Shown here in pieces: positions 14,097 through 20,256 of a stretch of DNA of 20,256 nucleotides (its first letter is position 1; each line of letters starts with the position of its first letter). Source of the stretch: a virus. Location: IMG/VR virus record IMGVR_UViG_3300043436_000268, positions 1-20,256 of that record; one strand, given 5' to 3'. Position numbers and translations under genes: made by a program. The notes beneath the pieces were generated by a model. It ran no database searches, was not told the DNA's origin, and saw only the letters and a list, made by a program, of their open reading frames with translations.

Positions 14097-16903
14097 TGGA
14101 AAACCCAATTATTGCTGAGTTGTTGCCAAAGCTAAATGAACCGAATGTCCGAAGTTTTTTGGACATGATTGCGGCTGCTGAAGGCACTACAAAGCATGGG
14201 TACAACACACTTTTTGGCGGTGGTAAGTTTGATAATTTGCAAGACCACCCAAGACAATTGTTTGATTTTACGGAAACAACGGGCAGAAAGAACAAAACTT
14301 CTGCTGCTGGACGTTATCAATTCTTGTCAAATACTTGGGATGAGCAAGCAAAGAAGCTAGGATTACCTGACTTTGGCGAACAAAGTCAAGACTTAGCAGC
14401 GGTCAATCTATTGCGTGAACGTGGGATTCTTCCTGACGTTTTGCAAGGCAATTGGGAAGCTGCTGTAAAAAAGTCTGGCCCTATTTGGGCAAGTCTACCC
14501 TCTAGTCCGTATCCGCAACCAAGACAGTCTGAAGCGTTTGTAATGGGTCAGTTAAACAACCCAAGAAATCGTGTAGCTAGTGGGCCTGTAACCTCTGATG
14601 TGAATCCTATCACTATGCCTAATCAACGAGCAAATCCATTTTCTGCGTTGAATGAAGAATTTAGAATTGGTGCGCCAGTTCAACAACAGCAGCAGACAAG
14701 AAATCCTTTTGAGGAATTAAACGCAGAGTTTGCATTAAGACCTGTGGAAAGTACGGTTGCACCCGTAACTGCTGCACCACAGCAAAATCAACCTTTTGAC
14801 ATTAATCAACTGTTGCGTCCTGTAGGACTAACAGCAAGGGCTGGAATTGAAGGTTTGGGTTCGTTGGTTGGGATGCCTTTAGAACCATCAAGAATGGCAT
14901 TGGAATCTTTGTCAACATCGTTGGGTGGCCCTAAAGTCGCATCAGCAGAACAATTATCTTCAAAACTTGCAAATCTACTGCGTTTGCCAAAACCTGCTGA
15001 ACGGTCAATAATGGATCAAGGTGTAAACCTAGAACGTGTAGGTTTTGACGTAGCTAAAACAATGGCAGGCGCAGCTGGCGGCGCAGGACTTGCGGGTAGA
15101 TTAGCCCCTCTTGCAACAAACGCAACAAGCGCAAACGTGCTAAATCAACTATCTGCAAACCCTGTTTTGCAAACACTTTCTGGCGCAGGCGCAGGCGCAG
15201 GCGGAAGTATTGCAAGAGAGTACAACGCAGGGCCGGGCTTTGAACTTGGTGCAAGCATCTTGGGTGGCATTGCTGCACCTATTGCTGGCGCAGGTGCAAA
15301 GTCAGCTACTACTGCTGCGGTGCAAAAGCTAACCCCTGCTGCTAGTCCAGCGCAAGTCGATCAAATGATTACTTTGACACTTGGCAAATCGGGAATTGAC
15401 TTTAAATCCCTTGATGACCAAATTCAAAGAACATTAAGAAATGACGTTGCAAGCGCATTGCAAACAGGCGGTGAACTAAGCGGCGATACCTTGCGTAGAT
15501 TGCTTGATTTCAGAATGGTTCAAGGTGCTACGCCCACTAAAGGCATGATTACCCAAGACCCAAGACAAATCACGCAAGAAATGAATTTAGCCAAAACAGG
15601 CATAAATTCTACAAACCCTGATTTGCAAACATTGGGTAATGTTCAGAATGCAAACAATCAAGCCTTGATACAAGCTCTAAACAGAGCAGGCGCAGGCAAA
15701 GTTGGCACTTTTGAAGCGGGTGAAGCTAACATTTCAAGCATTGCAGCTAAAGACTTAGCTAGACAAGCAGAAACATCAGCGTTGTACAAACAAGCGCAAG
15801 GTATGCCCGGTGGGGATGTGCCGTTGAATCGTGCTGATTTAATGCAAAATATTGATACGCTTTTGGCTAAAAACAATAAAGCAGCGTTTTTGCCGGAAGA
15901 AATAAGAACAATGCTAAACACGATTAGCAAAGGCGAAACCACTATTAACGGTCAAGTTTATCCTGTGCCATTTGATACGATGGCTATAGATAACTTGATG
16001 ACCACAATTGCAAAAGCGCAGCGTGGGACATCAGATGGAAACGTCAAGCAAGCGTTGAGCTTAGTTAGACAAGCTATTGATGAAACCGACATTAAACCGA
16101 TTAAGACGCAATTTGGCGGCAATCAGCTAGTTACTGAATCTGGCGCAAAATACTTGCAAAGCAAAGACGCTGAATCACAACAGTTACTTGATGCGCTTAA
16201 CCAAGCAAGAGCATCACACAAAGCTCGCATGGATTGGCAGCAATCCTCAAACCCCGTTGAAGCAACAATTAACGGTATGCAGCCTGACAACTTTGTTAAG
16301 AAGTTTGTACTTGGCGGTACGGTTGCGGATGCTGCTGCGGTAGCAACTGCGGGTAATCCTGCGGCAACCAAAAACGCTATTTTGTCCCATTTGAAAGAAA
16401 AAGCTATCGGCGTGGGTCAAACTGACGAAACTGGCAAATTTGGTGCTAGATCATTTAACAAAGCGTTAACCGATATTGGTGATAAGAAGCTAGAATTGTT
16501 TTTTAATAAACAAGAAATAGAAGAATTAAAACGAATTGGTCGAGTAGGTACTTACATGACCAACCAACCAATTGGAACGGCTGTAAACAACAGCAACTCT
16601 GGTGCTTTAGTTATTGGTTCTATGATAGATGGGATTGCTACTTTAGCTGGCATCTCCCCAATGGGTGTTGGTGCTAGTTTAGCTGTGCCTGTGGCAAAAT
16701 CGGTAGGCAGCAAAGCATTGCGTAATGTCACAAGCGCATCTGCACAAAAAGACGCTTTAAAGATAGCGGAAGCATTACAGAATAGAGTGCCGGGCATAGC
16801 TTTAGGCGATACGGTAAGCCCCGCAGTTCTTTACGGTAGTTTGTTGCAAAACCCACAATTGATGCAGCAACTTGGTCAAAGATTAACTGAAGAACAGAGG
16901 TAA
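14096..16903 (+). CDS. Ejection protein with N-terminal lambda R-like transglycosylase
   Basis: A 935-residue protein from ATG 14096; GTG 14093 is an alternative adding one residue. Residues about 5-148 match the lambda R endolysin (GH104 lytic transglycosylase): FLDMIAAAEGT with the probable catalytic E29, HGYN, DHPRQL, AAGRYQFLSNTWDEQAKKLGL (in two blocks), SQDLAAVNLLRERGILP and IWASLPSSPYPQ. The remaining 780 residues are unlike any endolysin: a doublet NPFSALNEEF / NPFEELNAEF at 180-212, Gly/Ala-rich hydrophobic stretches at about 320-372 and 384-405, a long helical region, and a hydrophobic segment near 835-872. This layout, peptidoglycan hydrolase plus membrane-active regions, is that of T7 gp16-type ejection proteins that open the cell wall during entry. 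It is the last of the three ejection genes. It could also contribute to lysis. Confidence 0.82.
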   Translation: MENPIIAELLPKLNEPNVRSFLDMIAAAEGTTKHGYNTLFGGGKFDNLQDHPRQLFDFTETTGRKNKTSAAGRYQFLSNTWDEQAKKLGLPDFGEQSQDLAAVNLLRERGILPDVLQGNWEAAVKKSGPIWASLPSSPYPQPRQSEAFVMGQLNNPRNRVASGPVTSDVNPITMPNQRANPFSALNEEFRIGAPVQQQQQTRNPFEELNAEFALRPVESTVAPVTAAPQQNQPFDINQLLRPVGLTARAGIEGLGSLVGMPLEPSRMALESLSTSLGGPKVASAEQLSSKLANLLRLPKPAERSIMDQGVNLERVGFDVAKTMAGAAGGAGLAGRLAPLATNATSANVLNQLSANPVLQTLSGAGAGAGGSIAREYNAGPGFELGASILGGIAAPIAGAGAKSATTAAVQKLTPAASPAQVDQMITLTLGKSGIDFKSLDDQIQRTLRNDVASALQTGGELSGDTLRRLLDFRMVQGATPTKGMITQDPRQITQEMNLAKTGINSTNPDLQTLGNVQNANNQALIQALNRAGAGKVGTFEAGEANISSIAAKDLARQAETSALYKQAQGMPGGDVPLNRADLMQNIDTLLAKNNKAAFLPEEIRTMLNTISKGETTINGQVYPVPFDTMAIDNLMTTIAKAQRGTSDGNVKQALSLVRQAIDETDIKPIKTQFGGNQLVTESGAKYLQSKDAESQQLLDALNQARASHKARMDWQQSSNPVEATINGMQPDNFVKKFVLGGTVADAAAVATAGNPAATKNAILSHLKEKAIGVGQTDETGKFGARSFNKALTDIGDKKLELFFNKQEIEELKRIGRVGTYMTNQPIGTAVNNSNSGALVIGSMIDGIATLAGISPMGVGASLAVPVAKSVGSKALRNVTSASAQKDALKIAEALQNRVPGIALGDTVSPAVLYGSLLQNPQLMQQLGQRLTEEQR

Positions 16904-16905
16904 TT

Positions 16906-17790
16906 ATGAGTTTTAACGGAAATGGCGTATTTTTAATTAACTCAGCGGGTCAGCCTGTAACTGCTGGAACGGTCATTAGTTCTTCAACATTTAACACGTT
17001 GACTACTGACTTGGCGGGTGGTTTGACCAACACGATTACTAAAGACGGTCAAAGCACACCCACAGCTAACATTCCTATGGGTAATTTCCGGATTACCGGA
17101 CTTGGTGCTGCTGTACTTGCAACTGACGCTGTGCGGTTTGGTCAATTGCAAACTGGTGCTGTCAATCTATTGACCGTCACAGGTACAGATACGCTAATTG
17201 GCAACCTAGTCCCTGCGCTAACTGCTTACACAGCGGGAAATGCGTTTTATTTTGTTGCTGCTGCGACAAACACTAGCGCAATGACTATCAACATTGACGG
17301 TCTAGGCGTAAAAGACATTAAGCGATTAGGTTCTGTAGCTCTTGCTGCGGGTGACATCGTTATTGGACAAGTCGCTTTAATTGTCTACAACGGAACAAAT
17401 TTTCAATTGTTAGACGGCAATGCTTTCAGCAATTTGCGAGTGTCTGACACCCTAAACTTGTCAGCTTACACAGAAACGGTTGCTGCATACAGTACGGTTG
17501 GTGCAAGTCAAACGCTGTCGATTGCTGTGGGTACGGTTTTGACCGCAACGCTTACAAGTGCAACACCTTGTACATTTACGATGCCAGCAGCGATTGCGGG
17601 TAAATCGTTCTTATTCTTGCTTAAGCAACCCGCTTCTGGAACTGCGACAACTGCGACTTTCACAGGTGTTAAATGGGGTTCAGCAGGTGCGCCTGTCATC
17701 ACAGCAACGGTTGGAAAGATGGATATTCTGACATTTGTAAGTGACGGTACAAACTGGTACGGAAGCGTTGCACAAGGATACACCCCATAA
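16906..17790 (+). CDS. Tail fibre stalk protein 2
   Basis: A 294-residue protein with AGAGG ahead of its ATG. The N terminus (SFNGNGVFLINSAGQPV, then FNTLTTDLAGGLTNTITKDG) and the segment NIPMGNFRITGLGAA followed by DAVRFGQLQ are patterns I know from many phage tail fibres and spikes, where they form the virion-binding collar. The middle (VAAATNTSAMTINIDGLGVKDI) is also common in these proteins. The last 100 residues form a separate beta-rich domain (GKSFLFLLKQPASG, WYGSVAQGYTP) unlike the C terminus of the first fibre gene. It is probably a trimeric stalk. The stop overlaps the start of the Gly-rich tip gene (TAATG at 17788-17792). Confidence 0.82.
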   Translation: MSFNGNGVFLINSAGQPVTAGTVISSSTFNTLTTDLAGGLTNTITKDGQSTPTANIPMGNFRITGLGAAVLATDAVRFGQLQTGAVNLLTVTGTDTLIGNLVPALTAYTAGNAFYFVAAATNTSAMTINIDGLGVKDIKRLGSVALAAGDIVIGQVALIVYNGTNFQLLDGNAFSNLRVSDTLNLSAYTETVAAYSTVGASQTLSIAVGTVLTATLTSATPCTFTMPAAIAGKSFLFLLKQPASGTATTATFTGVKWGSAGAPVITATVGKMDILTFVSDGTNWYGSVAQGYTP

Positions 17791-18587
17791 TGTTTTCCTC
17801 CTTTAACTTCTTTTTTGCCAAAGGTGGTCAGAGTCAATACTCTGTTGATTATCTTGTCATTGCAGGAGGCGGTGGAGGCTCTAACGGAGGTGGTGGTGGT
17901 GGTGGATACCGAACATCAAACCAAGACGTATTTGGTGGAACAAGCTACACAGTCACAGTCGGTGCAGGCGGTGCAGTAGGAACGCAAGGTGCAAACTCTG
18001 TGTTTGATGCCATTACTTCCACAGGCGGTGGTCGAGGCGGCTCTATAAGCTCTACAGGTGGAACGGGCGGCTCTGGCGGTGGCGGCAGTTATGATGCAAT
18101 CAACGGGACTCCTTTGTCTGGTGGCTCTGGAACTGGTGGACAAGGTAATGCTGGAGGTTTTGGCTACGCTTTACCAAACGAAGGCGGTGGCGGCGGTGGT
18201 GCGGGTGTTGGTGGCGATAACGGCAACGTAGGCGGTAAAGGTGGCGATGGTTTGCAGTCATCAATTAACGGCACATCTACCTACAGAGCAGGTGGCGGTG
18301 GCGGCGGTAATAACAACAACACGTTAAGCGGATCAGGCGGTGCTGGTGGTTTAGGCGGTGGCGGTAATGCAGGCCCTAACTACAACGACAACGGCACAGC
18401 AGGAACAGCAAATACAGGTGGTGGCGGAGGTGGTGCAAACACTAACTTTGCATCTGCTGCGGCTGGTGGCTCTGGTGTTGTTATCCTACGCTACCTTGGC
18501 GCACAGCGTGGATCAGGCGGTACTGTAACGTCATCCGGTGGTTATACTATACACACGTTCACATCTTCTGGCACATACACGGCGTAA
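17790..18587 (+). CDS. Glycine-rich phage adhesin, probable fibre tip
   Basis: A 265-residue protein with many runs of four to seven glycines. It opens with a short Phe-rich stretch (MFSSFNFFFAKGG), then VDYLVIAGGGGG, which together with the late SGVVILRYLG and the final GYTIHTFTSSGTYTA is the signature of glycine-rich phage receptor-binding proteins. In this kind of adhesin, as in gp38 of phage S16, parallel polyglycine type II helices are packed together and exposed loops between Gly runs contact the receptor. The Phe-rich N terminus could anchor it on the stalk encoded just upstream, with which it overlaps. The Gly codons are mostly GGT/GGC/GGA, giving repetitive DNA that may recombine. 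Host receptor unknown. Confidence 0.83.
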   Translation: MFSSFNFFFAKGGQSQYSVDYLVIAGGGGGSNGGGGGGGYRTSNQDVFGGTSYTVTVGAGGAVGTQGANSVFDAITSTGGGRGGSISSTGGTGGSGGGGSYDAINGTPLSGGSGTGGQGNAGGFGYALPNEGGGGGGAGVGGDNGNVGGKGGDGLQSSINGTSTYRAGGGGGGNNNNTLSGSGGAGGLGGGGNAGPNYNDNGTAGTANTGGGGGGANTNFASAAAGGSGVVILRYLGAQRGSGGTVTSSGGYTIHTFTSSGTYTA

Positions 18588-18590
18588 ATC

Positions 18591-18845
18591 ATGGATTGGC
18601 AAATCATCATTAACATTGGTGCAGCAGGACTGTTGACAATCGGCGGATGGTTTGCCCGTCAGCTATGGGATTCCGTCAAAGAGCTACGCAAAGAAATGTC
18701 CGATATGCGTTTACACGTTTCTGACGTTTATGTAAAAAAAAGCGAAATTGAGGGATTTCGTGCTGACATGGACAAGAGGTTTGACCGTATTGAAATGTTG
18801 CTAGATAAACTCTATGGAAAGCTAGACCAAAAGGTCGATAAGTGA
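18591..18845 (+). CDS. Small membrane protein with coiled coil, lysis candidate
   Basis: An 84-residue protein: MDWQ, one membrane segment at about residues 5-22 (IIINIGAAGLLTIGGWF), then Arg/Lys-rich helix and a coiled coil with DMDKRFDRIEMLLDKLYGKL near the end. The charge pattern (acidic N terminus, basic flank after the membrane segment) suggests the coiled coil faces the cytoplasm, which argues against an Rz-type i-spanin. Similar small proteins next to phage lysis genes are often annotated as holin-like or hypothetical. It is followed by a GTGA overlap with the next gene. Role in lysis is inferred from position only. The ATG lacks a clear Shine-Dalgarno sequence. Confidence 0.65.
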   Translation: MDWQIIINIGAAGLLTIGGWFARQLWDSVKELRKEMSDMRLHVSDVYVKKSEIEGFRADMDKRFDRIEMLLDKLYGKLDQKVDK

Positions 18846-19450
18846 CAGAGGATAAAGCTAAAGATACGCTAATGGGCGTACTCAGCTATATAAACTCCCC
18901 GTTTAAGCTGTTTGTCGTTGTCCTACTAGGTATTCTTGGATTTATAGGCTATTTCGTGTACACCCATCAAGGAGTAATGGTTGGTGCGTACCTCAAAAGC
19001 AAAGAATTACCCAAGCTAGATGAAAGCAGATTTGATCTTGCTGCTTCTATGCTGTTTAGAGAAACAAAAGCAGAAACCGTAGCTATCTTTGCTGTAGACC
19101 CAATATTGAACAAGCGTGTACTTGTAAGAGCGTACGCTAAAGACGGTATTAGACACAAGATACTAGAGGGTGCAAACGTAGGCTTGTTCTCAGGAAGCCA
19201 AGCTAATAACGCTGATGTCGTTAAGTTAATGGCTGGTGAAATACCTTGTGGTCAATACTTGCGTCCACAGAGTGAAGCAGGACTTTGGTACATCCACCAA
19301 GGTGTTCGCTTTACTTGCAGGGTGTCTATCCCCCCTGATATTAGTCAATTTATTGGTCAAATTACCGTAGGTTGGGCTGGTGAACCAGACCTAGATTATT
19401 CACGTTCAATTATGGAAGTTGTAGCCCGTGGTCTTATATTGCAAAAATAG
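18842..19450 (+). CDS. Membrane-anchored protein of unknown function with GAF-like domain
   Basis: A 202-residue protein starting at GTG 18842, which overlaps the previous stop; AAAAGG upstream is a plausible ribosome binding site. One membrane segment lies at about residues 22-40 (KLFVVVLLGILGFIGYFVY). The soluble part, residues about 60-202, has the strand/helix order of a GAF-like fold: helix LAASMLFRET, strands VAIFAVDP and RVLVRAYAKDG, a helix VVKLMAGEIPC, then strands VRFTCRVSIPP and QITVGWAGEPD and a terminal helix. Cysteines C136 and C159 could pair. I do not recognise a named family and the GAF resemblance is by eye. It sits between two other membrane proteins in a lysis-like cluster, so it may regulate or inhibit lysis, or act in superinfection exclusion; no function is shown. 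Confidence 0.75.
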   Translation: MTEDKAKDTLMGVLSYINSPFKLFVVVLLGILGFIGYFVYTHQGVMVGAYLKSKELPKLDESRFDLAASMLFRETKAETVAIFAVDPILNKRVLVRAYAKDGIRHKILEGANVGLFSGSQANNADVVKLMAGEIPCGQYLRPQSEAGLWYIHQGVRFTCRVSIPPDISQFIGQITVGWAGEPDLDYSRSIMEVVARGLILQK

Positions 19451-19454
19451 GAGG
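19449..19454 (+). promoter_or_regulatory. Strong ribosome binding site of the holin gene
   Basis: AGGAGG sits four bases before the ATG at 19459 and overlaps the previous stop codon (TAG at 19448-19450). It is one of the two best Shine-Dalgarno matches in the window and fixes the holin start. Confidence 0.8.
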
Positions 19455-19458
19455 TAGC

Positions 19459-19866
19459 ATGATTCTCGACATACTTAATATTGGTGGAAAGCTGATTGAT
19501 AAGCTCTTTCCTGACGCTAATGCCGCAGAAGCTGCAAAACTTAAATTATTAGAGCTACAGCAAAGCGGTGAACTTGCAAGAATGCAAGCTGATATACAAG
19601 AGCAGCAAGAGGTCACCAAGCGGTGGACTGCTGATATGACATCAGACTCTTGGTTGTCTAAAAATATTCGCCCTATGACGCTTTTAATCATTCTAGGAGG
19701 GTATTTTACTTTTGCTTTGATGTCTGCTTTTGATTTTGACACTCATAAGCAATATGTAGAATTGCTTGGAAACTGGGGAATCATTGTGATGACCGCCTAT
19801 TTCGGAGGTCGTACGGTAGAAAAAGTTATGGACATGAAAGCCAAAAATTCAGAGAAAGAAAAGTGA
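19459..19866 (+). CDS. Holin of the 3TM family
   Basis: A 135-residue protein. After an amphipathic N-terminal helix (LDILNIGGKLIDKLFP) and a Gln/Glu-rich helix there is WLSKNIRPMTLLIILGGYF (about 65-83), a second hydrophobic segment around 102-117 (LLGNWGIIVMTAYFGG), and a charged tail. The RPMTLL and YFGGRTVEK motifs match the 3TM holin family (Pfam PF11351, described from gene transfer agents). Holins of this kind form lesions in the inner membrane at the end of infection. Only two strong membrane segments are visible plus the amphipathic N-terminal helix. It lies downstream of two other membrane proteins. No stand-alone endolysin is in the window, so the partner enzyme is either beyond the right edge or the domain fused to the ejection protein. 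Confidence 0.82.
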   Translation: MILDILNIGGKLIDKLFPDANAAEAAKLKLLELQQSGELARMQADIQEQQEVTKRWTADMTSDSWLSKNIRPMTLLIILGGYFTFALMSAFDFDTHKQYVELLGNWGIIVMTAYFGGRTVEKVMDMKAKNSEKEK

Positions 19867-20256
19867 TTTACAAAGATAGGCAATGCAAAGTTTGTTCTTC
19901 ATTTTTTTCACCAAAATCTTCTATGGAGAAATGGTGTTCAAATAATTGTCGTTTTAAAAGTCACATTAAGCAAAATTGGACATTTGATAACTGCTGGAAT
20001 TGGGACGGAGCAATTTTTAAACAAACCGGATACGGTCAATTTGGCTCTGTTAAATCTGGTGTACATACAGCCCATAAATATTCGTATCAATTGTTTAATG
20101 GACAAGTGCCAGAAGGGTTGTTTGTTTGTCATACTTGCGATAACAGACTGTGCTTTAACCCCAAACATTTGTGGCTTGGAACGGCAAAACAAAACTCAGA
20201 AGATATGGTTAAAAAAGGTCGTTATAACCATGAAAGAAACCGCCCCAAAGGGGTAG
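19863..20256 (+). CDS. Second HNH endonuclease, 3' end cut by window
   Basis: The frame is open from GTG 19863 to the window edge (131 codons, no stop). The start overlaps the holin stop (GTGA), as at 3859 and 18842. The product opens with a probable zinc knuckle, C8-x2-C11 and C25-x3-C29, then the same fold as the first HNH gene: C44-W-N-W, GYGQF (56-60), AHKYSYQLF (70-78), H90-T-C92-D-N94-R-x-C97, N99, H102, LGTAKQN (105-111) and DMVKKGR. It is an HNH_3-type nuclease. A 90-residue reading frame at 19984-20256 in another frame has no such features and is a shadow. No clear Shine-Dalgarno sequence precedes the GTG, so expression may depend on translational coupling to the holin. Confidence 0.87.
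   Translation, partial: MIYKDRQCKVCSSFFSPKSSMEKWCSNNCRFKSHIKQNWTFDNCWNWDGAIFKQTGYGQFGSVKSGVHTAHKYSYQLFNGQVPEGLFVCHTCDNRLCFNPKHLWLGTAKQNSEDMVKKGRYNHERNRPKGV

Noticed and set aside
17829-17844. Hairpin CAGAGT-CAAT-ACTCTG near the start of the Gly-rich gene
   Set aside because: Short, inside coding sequence, no T-tract; likely chance, although a minor effect on translation cannot be excluded.
17865-18480. Repetitive GGTGGCGG-type DNA as a repeat array or CRISPR
   Set aside because: The repeats have no fixed period or spacer structure and are explained by glycine codons in the adhesin gene.
19984-20256. A 90-residue plus-strand frame ending at the window edge
   Set aside because: It overlaps the HNH gene in another frame; the HNH frame carries all the conserved Cys/His/Asn residues.

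Overview
The window is a densely packed stretch of a tailed double-stranded DNA phage genome. It holds virion structure and lysis genes, all on the plus strand, with almost no intergenic space and many stop/start overlaps of the ATGA, GTGA or TAATG kind. The set of scaffold, major capsid, head-tail adaptor, beta-rich nozzle protein and three large ejection-type proteins, with no tape measure, tail tube, sheath or baseplate gene, points to a short-tailed (podovirus-like) phage, loosely of SU10/P22/T7 architecture. A lambda R-type transglycosylase domain and a 3TM-type holin fit a Gram-negative host. The base composition (moderately AT-rich) and the protein flavour resemble aquatic uncultured phages, but the host cannot be fixed from this sequence. 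Portal, terminase and replication genes lie outside the window.

Layout: (1) 1-3332, a truncated tail-fibre stalk gene followed by a large mosaic adhesin (LamG-like, SPRY-like, then three diverged repeats). (2) 3335-4968, a tail-fibre-assembly-like protein and three small phage proteins. (3) 4979-7734, scaffold, major capsid, an inserted HNH endonuclease with its own candidate promoter and palindrome, then a small head-decoration-like protein. (4) 7743-7772, a strong intrinsic terminator directly after the capsid block. (5) 7792-10790, a connector-region protein, adaptor and nozzle protein. (6) 10775-11188, a GNAT-like acetyltransferase. (7) 11181-16903, three ejection/internal-virion-type proteins, the last with an N-terminal lambda R-like (GH104) peptidoglycan transglycosylase. 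(8) 16906-18587, a second fibre stalk followed by a glycine-rich tip adhesin. (9) 18591-19866, three small membrane proteins including a 3TM-type holin. (10) 19863 to the window end, a second HNH endonuclease, truncated by the window edge, starting on a GTG that overlaps the holin stop.

Working picture (inference): scaffold and capsid build the prohead; the capsid and decoration genes sit before a terminator that should lower transcription of the connector and ejection genes. Adaptor and nozzle form the tail, the ejection proteins cross the envelope with local peptidoglycan cleavage, and two stalk-plus-tip modules give alternative receptor binding. The membrane proteins at the right end probably act in lysis. 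I see no tRNA, CRISPR array, insertion sequence or integrase, and no gene-free stretch above 60 bases.
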